Notes: generated by a model from the letters alone, not told the origin. DNA of 64,000 bases from Lachnospiraceae bacterium YSB2008 (GCA_000687655.1 JHWR01000001.1:124001-188000); one strand, 5' to 3'. Positions 1 through 8,643 are shown, counted from the first letter of the stretch. Made by a program: numbers and translations.

Positions 1-227
1 CCCTTAGCCTCACCTGAAGCAAATCTTGGGCATTCAGAACCTATGATGTAAGATTCCTTCTCATAGCCTCTGAGCATGAATTCTCCGGCCTTTGAAAGCT
101 CCTCACGATCCTTTCTCCACTTAACTAAGTAGTTATCTACCTTTGAACCCAGAGTCTCACAGCTCTTAAGCGGTATGATTCCGAGTCGGCCTACAGGGAT
201 TGTAATGAGTTTACTTGAGTCTGGCAT
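1..227 (-). CDS. prs: Ribose-phosphate pyrophosphokinase, N-terminal part (window edge)
   Basis: This is the first 75 codons of a gene that runs out of the window on the left. The product would make PRPP from ribose 5-phosphate and ATP for nucleotide, histidine and tryptophan synthesis. The reading starts at ATG 227 behind GGAGG at 236-240. The visible residues (TIPVGRLGIIPLKSCETLG, then a basic helix and a CPRFASGEAK segment) match the N-terminus of the divergent, longer Prs found in Lachnospiraceae as I remember it. The PRPP loop and ATP-binding residues lie outside the window, so the call rests on the N-terminus only. It follows dnaI by 32 bp. Confidence 0.8.
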   Translation of the reverse strand, partial: MPDSSKLITIPVGRLGIIPLKSCETLGSKVDNYLVKWRKDREELSKAGEFMLRGYEKESYIIGSECPRFASGEAK

Positions 228-259
228 ACTTTTTCCTCCAACTTGCCTGGTTCTAAAGA

Positions 260-1252
260 TTAATTCTTCGAACTGATTTTCGTGTATCTTATATTATCAC
301 CGTAGAAACGGCACCACACATAATTACTTATGATACGGGAAACGGACCTTTCTGCAAATCTGTCACTTAAGTTAGTTATCGACAGATTCGTGGATATGAC
401 TGTCGGTCTTTTTCTGAGAAGTCTCTGATTGATAACCTCAAAGAACTGTCCCTGTACAAATGAATTGATAGTCTCTGTTCCAAGATCATCTATTATCAGA
501 AGCTCCGAATCATACAGAAGCTTATACATCTTAGATACTGATGCATCCGTTCTGTTCCTCATATAATCGGAACAGATATCGAAAAGCTCAATAGCGGTCA
601 CGTACATAACTCCGTAACCTTTATCAAGAAGCGCCTTTGCTATACAATTGGAAAGATAAGTCTTTCCAAGTCCATAACCACCCGTAAAGAGAAGTCCCGC
701 AGGACGGCTGTCAAAATTCTCGACGAAATCCTCTGCCTTCTTTCTTATATCCTGTATATTGTCATAAGGTGACTTCTTCTCACCTTCAGGAATCTCTTTA
801 GAATAAAAATCATAAGAGAAATTATCGAAGTTTTCAACCGAAAGAATTCCCATCAGATTAGAACTCTTATACAGTTCCTCAACTACCATCTTCTTAAGGC
901 AGCTGCACATCGCACCGTCAACATAACCGGTATCCTGACATTCTTTACATGTATATATGATATCAAGGTAATCTTCCGGATATCCATTATCAGTAAGAAG
1001 CTTTCTTTTCTCAGCTATCAGCTTCTCTGTTTCCTTACGTATATCCTCTCTTGAAGGGGCTCCTGCCGGGTCATCCAGACGCTTCTTGGCAGCATCAAGA
1101 GAAATGGAACGTATCTTTCCATCAATCTCCATGACTTCCGAAATGCGAGCCTCAATCTCTTCCTTCCTCTCCTCAAGAAGACGGATATTGTCGCCCGTGC
1201 GTCTTCCGTACCTATTCAGTATATCATCCATATTTATAGTATTCAGATTCAT
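260..1252 (-). CDS. dnaI: DnaI/DnaC-type helicase loader ATPase
   Basis: A primosomal AAA+ ATPase that loads the replicative helicase at origins and restart sites. The 330 residues show an N-terminal coiled helix, a zinc-ribbon-like cysteine set (CKECQDTGYVDGAMCSC, about residues 101-117), a Walker A motif GGYGLGKTYLSN near residue 192, Walker B LLIIDDLGTE near 252, and a sensor-like stretch with STNLS and an arginine finger region FAERSVSRI. This is the usual order for DnaI/DnaC of Clostridia. It starts 18 bp after dnaD and is almost certainly cotranscribed with it, which fits the joint role in primosome assembly. Confidence 0.9.
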   Translation of the reverse strand: MNLNTINMDDILNRYGRRTGDNIRLLEERKEEIEARISEVMEIDGKIRSISLDAAKKRLDDPAGAPSREDIRKETEKLIAEKRKLLTDNGYPEDYLDIIYTCKECQDTGYVDGAMCSCLKKMVVEELYKSSNLMGILSVENFDNFSYDFYSKEIPEGEKKSPYDNIQDIRKKAEDFVENFDSRPAGLLFTGGYGLGKTYLSNCIAKALLDKGYGVMYVTAIELFDICSDYMRNRTDASVSKMYKLLYDSELLIIDDLGTETINSFVQGQFFEVINQRLLRKRPTVISTNLSITNLSDRFAERSVSRIISNYVWCRFYGDNIRYTKISSKN

Positions 1253-1270
1253 GAACAGTACCCAAAACCT

Positions 1271-2350
1271 TTATCCCATCAGCTTCCTTACAACTTCTGA
1301 GAGTTCGTCATTCTTACCTTTTCCTTTAGTATCGTCCTTCTTGGTGTAGTATCTTGCCTCATCAGCCTTTGCTATATCTCCTGCCGTATGAACACCCATC
1401 TTCTTCCATGAATCGAGTATTCCATTTACATATGGGAATGTAGCCGCATTCGGTTTTGCAAGATTCGCTCTTTTGCAGGCCTCAACAATTATCTCATCTG
1501 TATGCTTATCATCATATATCCATTTGTTGATATATTTCTGTTCAGAAGGTGTAGGAACTATACGATTTGATATTCCAAGATTCTTCATTATCTTGACATA
1601 AAGATCTCTGTACAGAGCTATATCTTCCCTTGCCTGCTCCCTGGTGGTATATCCTCTCTTGAACCACTCAATAGCTTCCTTCTCTATGGCAGAACCTGTC
1701 ATCTTCTTTCGGTCTGCACAGTACTCAAGAAGATATTCCATAAGTTCGAAGGAGAACTTAAGATCATCCTGGATATATATAAATGCATCGATATCTCTCT
1801 GTGTCGGAGTCCTGTCAAAATAAGCTTCTGCCTGACTGAGTATCTCCTGAAGATTCTCATCATAGTTAACAGCCTCTATACGCGCCTTGGTTGCCTTGGT
1901 CTTGCTTGGAACAACCCTTGGCTGCTGATCCAAAGAATCCTCTTCCGCCTCTTCTTCAGCAACATCAGAAACAGATTCATTATCATCATCCTTTACAGAC
2001 ATGATTGCTGTTATATCTATATTCTTTCTTCTCTTATTCTTGATCTTAGGATTAGCTTTAAGCTCCTTAAGGATGATCCCTGTTACATTGTCGGAACCAT
2101 CATACGTAAAGCCCAGAACATCTGCTCTTACCCAGTACTTAATAGCTCTGAGTATATCATTATCTGTACAGTTAAAATGATCTGCAAGATCTGATATCTG
2201 AAAACTCTTTCCACTATGGAACATCCTTACAAGGTATATATAAACCTTAACGAAATCGCCATTTGCTTCAGCCATGAAGTCGTCAATGAATATATTTGAA
2301 ATACTTGAAAATGTCTCTCCATTTTCAGTTGAAACGTTTAATCCACCCAT
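1271..2350 (-). CDS. dnaD: DnaD-domain primosome protein
   Basis: A replication initiation/restart protein that acts with the downstream DnaI. The N-terminal about 100 residues form the winged-helix DDBH1-like part (FSSISNIFIDDFMAEANGDFVKVYIYL). After an acidic linker there are two C-terminal DnaD (DDBH2) repeats, the second ending with the typical YVNGILDSWKKMGV pattern near residues 311-324. Length (359 residues) and order match clostridial DnaD-like proteins. The start at 2350 has a GGGG element and a T-run before it rather than a perfect AGGAGG. A promoter (2383-2410) and DnaA-box-like sites lie upstream. Confidence 0.88.
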   Translation of the reverse strand: MGGLNVSTENGETFSSISNIFIDDFMAEANGDFVKVYIYLVRMFHSGKSFQISDLADHFNCTDNDILRAIKYWVRADVLGFTYDGSDNVTGIILKELKANPKIKNKRRKNIDITAIMSVKDDDNESVSDVAEEEAEEDSLDQQPRVVPSKTKATKARIEAVNYDENLQEILSQAEAYFDRTPTQRDIDAFIYIQDDLKFSFELMEYLLEYCADRKKMTGSAIEKEAIEWFKRGYTTREQAREDIALYRDLYVKIMKNLGISNRIVPTPSEQKYINKWIYDDKHTDEIIVEACKRANLAKPNAATFPYVNGILDSWKKMGVHTAGDIAKADEARYYTKKDDTKGKGKNDELSEVVRKLMG

Positions 2351-2382
2351 AAAAAAACCCCTGATTTCTTACTCGGATTTTG

Positions 2383-2410
2383 ATTATAACACGTAAAAAA
2401 AATAATGCAA
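2383..2410 (-). promoter_or_regulatory. Sigma-A-type promoter of dnaD-dnaI
   Basis: On the minus strand a TTGCAT -35 (2405-2410) is followed after 16 bp by a perfect TATAAT -10 (2383-2388). It lies 33 bp before the dnaD start codon, in the right place to drive dnaD-dnaI. It is inferred from sequence only. Confidence 0.65.
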
Positions 2411-2445
2411 ATCAGGTGAGCTGTTACTTTCAGTCAACATAAAAT

Positions 2446-2463
2446 TGTTGATAATGTTGATAA
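2446..2463 (-). promoter_or_regulatory. Tandem DnaA-box-like 9-mers upstream of dnaD
   Basis: Two directly adjacent copies of TGTTGATAA (2446-2454 and 2455-2463), that is TTATCAACA on the minus strand, lie 36-53 bp upstream of the dnaD -35. A third exact copy is at 2586-2594 and a near copy (TGTTGATAG) at 2541-2549. TTATCAACA differs in one base from the classical DnaA box TTATCCACA. Binding by DnaA is inference. Confidence 0.45.
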
Positions 2464-2548
2464 CTGTCAGTAACTCACAGCCCAATAATCGTGGATGCCC
2501 ATATATTAGGCGTTTGAAAGTTGTCAGTCTACTTATATGCTGTTGATA

Positions 2549-2580
2549 GAAAAACACCGCCATAATGAAATGACGGTGTT
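2549..2580 (-). terminator. Rho-independent terminator after murC
   Basis: On the minus strand the arms at 2570-2580 and 2553-2563 form an 11-bp stem with one mismatched or wobble position and a 6-nt loop, followed by a T-run (2549-2554). It lies 15 bp past the murC stop codon and separates murC from dnaD. Confidence 0.8.
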
Positions 2581-2594
2581 GATTGTGTTGATAA

Positions 2595-3977
2595 CTATCC
2601 CTCGAGGAGCTTTTCTCCAAGGTTTACAATGTTTCCTGCACCCATAGTTATTAACATATCATTTTCTTTAGAATTTTTTAAAAAATATTTTTCAATCTCA
2701 GAAAAGTCGCCAAGATAGACTGCGTCTACCCCTTTTTCTTTAAGTAATTTCTCGATATCTCTTGATGAAACTCTTCCATCATCCTTCTCTCTTGCTGCAT
2801 ATATATCTGCAAGAAGCACATGATCAGTTATAGAGAGAGCCTCAGCAAATTCAGGAAGAAGTGCATATGTTCTTGAATATGTATGTGGCTGGAATGCGCA
2901 CCATACTTCGCCCTTCTTTACTTCATTTGCAACCTTTAAAGTCGCTGCTATCTCTGTAGGGTGATGTGCATAATCATCAATAACAACTATTCCATTTGGA
3001 AGTGTTCCCTTGTACTCAAATCTTCTCTTAGCGCTGCTGCAATTCTTAAGTCCTTTGAGAGAAGCATTCATATCCACACCGAGATAATCTGCTGCTGCCA
3101 GAGCTGAAAGAGAATTAACTGCGTTATGAACTCCTGTTACAGAAAGAGTAACCTTAGTTACAAATTCACCTTTTCTGTACAGGTCATATGTAGGATGTCC
3201 ACCTTCGTCCAATACAATACTCTTAGCCTGATAATCATTTCCGTCATTAGTTCCGAATGTGATCACATTTCCTGTGAAGCCATCCAGTACTCTGTCCTTA
3301 TAAGGCATATCTCCGTTTATTATAAGAGTTCCGCCCTGCTTCGTCTTAGTTGCAAATACTCTGAACGACTCAACTATGTTATCAATATTCTTGAAGAAGT
3401 CGAGATGATCGTTATCCACATTAAGGATTATGCTAACAAATGGATTGAAGGAGTGATAGCTGTTAGTATATTCGCATGCCTCAGTCACGAAGTAATCTGA
3501 TTTTCCGACTCTTATATTTCCACCGATAAGATCCAGCATACCACCTATGGATATGGTAGGATCCTTCTCTCCCTCCATAAGTATATGAGAAAGCAGTGAT
3601 GTGGTAGTTGTCTTTCCATGAGTTCCTGCAACAGCAATACTGTATTTATAGAAGTCCATGATCTGTCCAAGAAGCTCTGCTCTCTTCAGCATAGGAATAC
3701 CGGCCTCAACGCATGCCATGTATTCTTCATTGTCTTCTCTTATTGCCGCCGTATAAACCACAACATCAATATCTGATGTTATATTCTCCTTCTTCTGACC
3801 GATAGCTATCTCAGCCCCCTTGGCACGAAGTGTCTTAACTATATCAGACTCGCTCATATCAGAACCGCTTACAGTGAAGCCCTCATCAAGAAGAATCTCT
3901 GCAAGGCCGCTCATACTAATACCGCCAATACCCATGAAATGAACATGAGACTTTTCATTAAAATCAATCTTGTACAT
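2595..3977 (-). CDS. murC: UDP-N-acetylmuramate--L-alanine ligase MurC
   Basis: The cytoplasmic Mur ligase that adds L-Ala to UDP-MurNAc with ATP, the first peptide step of peptidoglycan precursor synthesis. Visible are the N-terminal Rossmann motif HFMGIGGISMSGLAEIL, the ATP-binding GTHGKTTTTSLLSHIL, the middle-domain EACEYTNSYHSFNP and the C-terminal DDYAHHPTEI. I place the start at ATG 3977 (MYKIDFNEK) because an AGAGGGA element sits just upstream. The in-frame ATG at 4001 would add eight residues without a good site and would run into the hairpin block. The protein is then 460 residues, normal for MurC. A clear terminator follows. Confidence 0.94.
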   Translation of the reverse strand: MYKIDFNEKSHVHFMGIGGISMSGLAEILLDEGFTVSGSDMSESDIVKTLRAKGAEIAIGQKKENITSDIDVVVYTAAIREDNEEYMACVEAGIPMLKRAELLGQIMDFYKYSIAVAGTHGKTTTTSLLSHILMEGEKDPTISIGGMLDLIGGNIRVGKSDYFVTEACEYTNSYHSFNPFVSIILNVDNDHLDFFKNIDNIVESFRVFATKTKQGGTLIINGDMPYKDRVLDGFTGNVITFGTNDGNDYQAKSIVLDEGGHPTYDLYRKGEFVTKVTLSVTGVHNAVNSLSALAAADYLGVDMNASLKGLKNCSSAKRRFEYKGTLPNGIVVIDDYAHHPTEIAATLKVANEVKKGEVWCAFQPHTYSRTYALLPEFAEALSITDHVLLADIYAAREKDDGRVSSRDIEKLLKEKGVDAVYLGDFSEIEKYFLKNSKENDMLITMGAGNIVNLGEKLLEG

Positions 3978-3998
3978 CTTTTTCCCTCTAAAATAATT

Positions 3999-4169
3999 CA
4001 AGTCCGGCTTGACGGACTTGCGCCGGGCTGCGCGTCAGCTCTGCTGACATCATCCCCTGCGCAGCCCTGGCATCCGCCGGAGGCTACACAGAAGGGGATT
4101 GGCCCATCCTATCATGTAGAGGATGGGCCATCCCCTTCTCGGTATAGATGCATATAAAATATGCATCTA
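3999..4169. repeat. GC-rich intergenic block of four consecutive hairpins
   Basis: Between murC and the sirtuin gene lie four inverted repeats in a row. (1) 3999-4020: CAAGTCCG and its complement around 6 nt. (2) 4025-4067: a 9-bp outer stem GGGCTGCGC enclosing GTCAGC-TCT-GCTGAC. (3) 4090-4139: a 20-bp stem with one bulged base and a 9-nt loop. (4) 4145-4169: a perfect 11-bp repeat around 3 nt. The block is clearly richer in GC than its surroundings, has no coding frame of its own, and the 20-bp hairpin has no T-run, so it is not an ordinary terminator. It may be a dispersed repeat or a structured RNA. Confidence 0.7.
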
Positions 4170-4178
4170 ACTGTTAAT

Positions 4179-4901
4179 CTATAATGTTATCTGACTCATT
4201 ACCTCGCCGATCTTCTTTCTTATAACGATGTCGGCGCTTGTTCTCTTAGCAGTATCTGACATATTTATAACTGCCAGATGCTTACCTCTGAAATAATCTA
4301 TGAAACCTGCTGCAGGATATACGACAAGCGATGTTCCGCCAATGATGAGCATATCTGCATTCTCTATATGATTTACAGCTCTTGATATAGTACTTCCGTC
4401 AAGACCTTCCTCATACAGAACAACATCAGGTTTTATAATACCTCCGCACTCACACTTTGGTATTCCCTTTGAATTATATATGTAATCTACGTCAAAGAAC
4501 TTATGGCACCTGGTACAGTAATTACGTCTTACAGAACCATGAAGTTCAAGCACTTCCTTGCTTCCTGCATCCTGATGAAGTCCATCAATATTCTGAGTTA
4601 TGACAGCCTTCAGCTTACCTGCAGCCTCCATTTCAGCCAGCTTAAGATGAGCAGCATTAGGCTTTGCATCCGGTGCTATCATCTTATCTCTGTAGAACTC
4701 ATAGAAGTCCTCAGTATTATGCACGAAAAATGAATGGCTTACTATAGTTTCAGGAGGATACTTATACTTCTGCTGATAAAGACCATCCTGACTTCTGAAG
4801 TCAGGTATTCCACTCTCAGTAGAAACTCCTGCCCCTCCGAAGAAAACTATATAATTAGATTCGTCAACTGCTTCCTGAAGTTTTCTGATATCATCATCCA
4901 T
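4179..4901 (-). CDS. NAD-dependent protein deacylase, Sir2 family
   Basis: A cytoplasmic sirtuin that removes acetyl or other acyl groups from lysines with NAD+. The 240 residues carry the NAD-binding GGAGVSTESGIPDFRS (about 22-37), TQNIDGLHQDAGS, the catalytic histidine in ELHGSV, a zinc site made of CTRC and a later CEC pair, and the C-terminal GGTSLVVYPAAG. All expected motifs are intact. It sits 3 bp after cdaR and is the last gene of the series that contains the c-di-AMP genes. The start at 4901 is the only plausible one. The acyl preference cannot be told from sequence. Confidence 0.92.
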   Translation of the reverse strand: MDDDIRKLQEAVDESNYIVFFGGAGVSTESGIPDFRSQDGLYQQKYKYPPETIVSHSFFVHNTEDFYEFYRDKMIAPDAKPNAAHLKLAEMEAAGKLKAVITQNIDGLHQDAGSKEVLELHGSVRRNYCTRCHKFFDVDYIYNSKGIPKCECGGIIKPDVVLYEEGLDGSTISRAVNHIENADMLIIGGTSLVVYPAAGFIDYFRGKHLAVINMSDTAKRTSADIVIRKKIGEVMSQITL

Positions 4902-4904
4902 ATG

Positions 4905-6170
4905 CTATTCCCCACTTTCTTCTTCTCCAGCCTTAACTATGACAGTAGCTCCTGAATTCATACTCACAGTATAATCATCGCTTATATCATAGCCTATGAC
5001 AACTTCGTGGTTACCTACTCCAAGATCCTTCACATCCAGGAAAAGATTAAGGTCATCTGCTGCGATATCCTTCATCTTGTCTTCTGTAGCTGAGACAGTC
5101 AGCTTATATGTGCTTGGAATAACAACTCTGTATTCCATTTTCGGATCAGTATTCTTAAGTGTGATATCGTTAGTTGTTACATTTATAACCTTCTGGACTA
5201 TCTTAGTGATATCTATCTTGATAGCTATCTCCTTATTATCATCGTCCGCAAGAATTACGTCTTCAGGAAGATAATCTGCAACATCCACATTGGTCTCGAA
5301 ATCATCATCCAGCCCTGACACAGATATATTATCTATATCAATAGAATCAATTTTAGCAAGAGTTTCAGCATCACCCGCTATTACAACAGTATCAGGATTA
5401 TATGTTATCTCACCAAGAGAATATCCATCTGCAACAATTCCGATTGTCGATACATTTACCTTGACTGTCTTCTCCGGATATACTGATACACTTACATCCA
5501 CAGTGTCGGAACTCAATTTGAGCTGTTTGCTTGTCATGGCATTTCCACTGCTGTCCAGGCATACCAGTTCAGCTTTTGATTCAAATGACTCACTTTTGTT
5601 CTGAACACTTACAACAGCTCTTACTGTATCAATCTTATCTATAAGAGATTTAGGTCCTGTAACAGTAACAAGGTTAGGTGTAGCAACCATGTTACCGAGA
5701 GCAAAACCATCCATTACTTCCCCTTCAGGATAAATGGAAATAGATACATTGCTTTCTTCCATCGGCTCGATACTGAGGCTGACAAACTCATTCAGGTAAG
5801 TGATACTGAGTCCCTCACCCTTCTTTGCAGCCTTTGTCTTTACCGATATCTGTGCTGTATTGGTAAGAGAGAGTTTTGAGAGATCAGCCGTCGCAACAAA
5901 ATCATCTGCTGTAAGCTCATCTACTATCGCTCTTTCACCCTTTACTATGATATCAACTGTATCGCCATCGATAATGGCATAAAGATTTCCTGTTTCCTCG
6001 ATAGCCTCACCATTAATGGTTTCAACAGGTATGCCACGGATAGTCTTGGTTACAATGTAATTATCTACATGCATAACTACAAACCAAAGAATTATAGCTA
6101 TTATGAAGGCAAGTATCTTGAGAGGGAAATTCTTAACGATCCATTTTTGGACAAATTCTTTCAGATTCAT
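4905..6170 (-). CDS. cdaR: CdaR, YbbR-domain regulator of CdaA
   Basis: A membrane-anchored extracytoplasmic protein that modulates the diadenylate cyclase CdaA. One N-terminal transmembrane segment (about residues 15-34, KILAFIIAIILWFVVMHV) is followed by repeated YbbR domains recognisable by the recurring pattern of a ..GYSLG../..GFALG.. turn, a VTVTGP-like strand and a following 'I D..' segment. At 421 residues it matches the firmicute family. Its start codon overlaps the cdaA stop by 4 bp, so the two are translationally coupled, as expected for the cdaA-cdaR pair. Confidence 0.9.
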   Translation of the reverse strand: MNLKEFVQKWIVKNFPLKILAFIIAIILWFVVMHVDNYIVTKTIRGIPVETINGEAIEETGNLYAIIDGDTVDIIVKGERAIVDELTADDFVATADLSKLSLTNTAQISVKTKAAKKGEGLSITYLNEFVSLSIEPMEESNVSISIYPEGEVMDGFALGNMVATPNLVTVTGPKSLIDKIDTVRAVVSVQNKSESFESKAELVCLDSSGNAMTSKQLKLSSDTVDVSVSVYPEKTVKVNVSTIGIVADGYSLGEITYNPDTVVIAGDAETLAKIDSIDIDNISVSGLDDDFETNVDVADYLPEDVILADDDNKEIAIKIDITKIVQKVINVTTNDITLKNTDPKMEYRVVIPSTYKLTVSATEDKMKDIAADDLNLFLDVKDLGVGNHEVVIGYDISDDYTVSMNSGATVIVKAGEEESGE

Positions 6171-7030
6171 GATTTCCTGCCTCCCTTCTTAGACTTCTTT
6201 TTATGTCTTTCCTTGGCAGGCTTAACCTGAAGCTCCTCAAGATGATCTCTGAGACTCTTCTCGCTGAGATTTCTGAAAATGTTTCCATTTCTTGCAACAG
6301 ATATGGAACCTGTTTCCTCAGAAACAATAATAGTAAGACTGTCAGATACCTCGCTTATTCCAAGGCCGGCTCTGTGTCTTGTTCCGAGCTCCTTGGTAAG
6401 ATCATTTCTTTCTGTAAGAGGCAGATAACATGTTGCAGCAACAACTCTGTTATCACGTATAATTACAGCACCATCATGAAGAGGTGTGTTTTTCTCAAAA
6501 ATATTGGTTATGAGCTGTGATGAAAGTGAAGCATCTATATTGATACCCGTATTCTCATATTCTCCGAGAGGAGTATTCTTTTCAATTACTATGAGAGCTC
6601 CCGTCTTGGATCTGCTCATATCAAGTGACGCCTTAACAAGCTCAAATATACTCTTGTCACTGAGTCCTTCTTCTGTGTCTGCTTTACCGAAAAATTTGAA
6701 ATTATCTACAAAGCTCTTTCTTCCCAGCTCATCGAGAGCTCGTCTCAGCTCAGGCTGGAAAAGTATAACTATAGCAACGATACCTATACTGAAAAGGTTC
6801 CTTGTAATGAAAAGAATCGTGTTAAGACCCATACCATATGCTACGGCCATGACCAGAAGAAGTATAACGATACCTCTGAGCAGTGTCCATGCTCTGGTCC
6901 TCTTTACCCACACCAAAAGCTCATAGACAATAAATGTAACTATGAGTATATCCAGTATATCGGATAGTCCTACCTTAGGAAGGTAGAACCAATCGAAGTA
7001 TGTTTTTAAATACTCGATAACGTTGCCCAA
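6167..7030 (-). CDS. cdaA: Diadenylate cyclase CdaA
   Basis: Makes the second messenger c-di-AMP from two ATP at the membrane; in Firmicutes it affects potassium, osmotic and cell-wall homeostasis. Three N-terminal hydrophobic segments (to about residue 95) precede a DisA_N cyclase domain with the DGA motif in LHDGAVIIRD and the RHR motif in GTRHRAGLGISE, both intact. The very basic C-terminus (KERHKKKSKKGGRK) is typical of the family. It overlaps cdaR by 4 bp and lies 12 bp after the proline-rich membrane protein gene. Confidence 0.94.
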   Translation of the reverse strand: MGNVIEYLKTYFDWFYLPKVGLSDILDILIVTFIVYELLVWVKRTRAWTLLRGIVILLLVMAVAYGMGLNTILFITRNLFSIGIVAIVILFQPELRRALDELGRKSFVDNFKFFGKADTEEGLSDKSIFELVKASLDMSRSKTGALIVIEKNTPLGEYENTGINIDASLSSQLITNIFEKNTPLHDGAVIIRDNRVVAATCYLPLTERNDLTKELGTRHRAGLGISEVSDSLTIIVSEETGSISVARNGNIFRNLSEKSLRDHLEELQVKPAKERHKKKSKKGGRKS

Positions 7031-7042
7031 TCTTTCACTTCC

Positions 7043-8176
7043 TTACTTGTTTTCCGGTGTCTCGATGTTTGGTGTTTCTATATTTGGTGTTTCAACATTT
7101 GATGTCTCAATGTTTGATGCCTCTTTTATTTCAGCATCAGGTGCATTTTCAGGTCTTTTTCCGTCAGGTGCTCCGTTTGGTCTTTTCGGTCTTGGACCAC
7201 CCTTCTTTGGTCTTGGTCTTCTGCCTGATCCCGGTCCTCCCGGCATAGGAGGTCTCTTCGGTCTCCTCTTAGGAGCATGTTTCTTCTTCTCCGGATCAAT
7301 CTTAGGCACAGCCTTTACATAGTAATAATACTCATCATCTTCGAACTGAACGTTCTCCGTATGTTTATAATCAAGTATGCCTCTGAATACCTGTATGACT
7401 GCCGCCAGAAGAAGTCCTATAAATGTACCGAGCAATACTCCCGGCATATCATCCTCAATCTTAAGTGAACCTGTAACTATTATGTATGCAAAAATAGTAG
7501 CAAGCGCTCCGGCAAGTATTGAAACATAAGCTGAATAACTGAATGACAGTTTTCTTATAACAAAGACTACAATGATGCCGACTGCAAATACTATAGCCAG
7601 GCAGAGCATCTCTTTGTTCTTCAATACATTTTCAACTAAATACTTAAATGTCTCAGTACCCTCAGGTGCTGTCAGACTATGATTCATTACGTCTATCTCT
7701 TTAAGTGAAAGAGAGAAATAATATATGAGAAGTCCGAATGCAGCAGGTATGATACCGCCGAGTCCTGCGATAAGTCCGACTACAAGTGGTATAAGGAATT
7801 CAACTCCGCACATGCAGCATATAGCTGAAAGGAGAATTACGTATCCGTATTCCGGGAAGAACCTTATATACATACAGTACATTGCTATATATATAACCAG
7901 GAACATCGCCGCTGCTTCCAACGACACTTCATATACGTTCATGGTCAGCATTATACCGACTACAAAGAACATGAATTTCTCATTGAATATTGCAAATATA
8001 ACTGAAAGCAGGAATATTACCGGCATCTGTCCAAAGAATTCCGAATATCCATACATTTTGTTAATGGAATAGAAACATACGAAGCACCAGATAAATCTGA
8101 GTACAGGGGTTACTATTTCATCATATTCCCTTACAGCATCTCTTATTCTGTTTCTTATCTTAAGTAATACTTTCAT
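7043..8176 (-). CDS. Multi-pass membrane protein with basic, proline-rich repeat tail
   Basis: I do not recognise a named family. The first about 290 residues hold many hydrophobic segments (such as FLLSVIFAIF and IIVVFVIRKL), so this is an integral membrane protein. The last about 85 residues are hydrophilic, rich in Lys, Arg, Pro and Gly, and end with four tandem copies of a pentapeptide of the form N(I/V)ET(P/S). It overlaps the upstream 156-residue membrane protein gene by 4 bp and ends 12 bp before cdaA. This makes it part of a coupled series running from the hydrogenase to the sirtuin. The function is unknown; the context suggests a membrane partner of one of these neighbours. Confidence 0.75.
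   Translation of the reverse strand: MKVLLKIRNRIRDAVREYDEIVTPVLRFIWCFVCFYSINKMYGYSEFFGQMPVIFLLSVIFAIFNEKFMFFVVGIMLTMNVYEVSLEAAAMFLVIYIAMYCMYIRFFPEYGYVILLSAICCMCGVEFLIPLVVGLIAGLGGIIPAAFGLLIYYFSLSLKEIDVMNHSLTAPEGTETFKYLVENVLKNKEMLCLAIVFAVGIIVVFVIRKLSFSYSAYVSILAGALATIFAYIIVTGSLKIEDDMPGVLLGTFIGLLLAAVIQVFRGILDYKHTENVQFEDDEYYYYVKAVPKIDPEKKKHAPKRRPKRPPMPGGPGSGRRPRPKKGGPRPKRPNGAPDGKRPENAPDAEIKEASNIETSNVETPNIETPNIETPENK
7055..7114 (-). repeat. 15-bp tandem repeat at the 3' end of the membrane protein gene
   Basis: Four 15-bp units encode consecutive pentapeptides N(I/V)ET(P/S) at the extreme C-terminus. Units differ by a few bases. The reading frame is kept by the 15-bp period, so copy-number change would lengthen or shorten the tail without a frameshift. 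Confidence 0.8.
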
Positions 8177-8643
8177 TCTTTAATGTCCGTCCCCTCTTTA
8201 TCTAGTTCATCGAAGCCTATGCCTGACTTTACTGTTCCTCTGTTATCAAGTAATTCCTCTTCATCAAGGTAATTGTATAACCTCGTCAGGTTCCTGTTAT
8301 ATTTAAGCAGATCTTTTCTCGCAAGCATGAACCGTATAGTATAAACTATAAATCCAAATACAACGAAAACTGCTACGAATATGACATACCATTTCATAAG
8401 CTTTGCAATGACATCAAAGTAGTCTTCCATATGAAGATCCGCCAATATGTTCTCGAAGTTGATAAGAACATAGGCTGCTACCATGATCCAGAAGCAGAAG
8501 GTTGAACTGATTATGGTCAGGATACAGTTATACTTAACGTAATCCTTCATGAAGTACTTACACATTATCAGTTTTCCATCCTTCTCTTTCTTCTCGAAGA
8601 CAGCTATGTTTGTCATCAATCTGACTTTCTGTTCATCTATCAT
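8173..8643 (-). CDS. Small membrane protein of unknown function
   Basis: No family recognised. The 156 residues show two clear transmembrane segments (about 41-62, ILTIISSTFCFWIMVAAYVL, and about 88-109, WYVIFVAVFVVFGFIVYTI) with hydrophilic N- and C-terminal parts; the C-terminal tail after the second segment is charged. It overlaps the hydrogenase gene upstream and the larger membrane protein gene downstream by 4 bp each. The three are therefore translated as a coupled unit. A membrane role connected with the hydrogenase is only inference. Confidence 0.75.
   Translation of the reverse strand: MIDEQKVRLMTNIAVFEKKEKDGKLIMCKYFMKDYVKYNCILTIISSTFCFWIMVAAYVLINFENILADLHMEDYFDVIAKLMKWYVIFVAVFVVFGFIVYTIRFMLARKDLLKYNRNLTRLYNYLDEEELLDNRGTVKSGIGFDELDKEGTDIKE

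Noticed and set aside
2384-2620. A 78-codon minus-strand open frame between murC and dnaD
   Set aside because: It overlaps the end of murC, runs through the murC terminator hairpin and the DnaA-box-like repeats, and its peptide has no family resemblance. The region is better explained as regulatory.
4090-4139. Terminator for the sirtuin/cda operon
   Set aside because: The 20-bp hairpin is strong and well placed, but neither strand has a T-run after it, so I list it as part of a structured repeat block and not as a rho-independent terminator.
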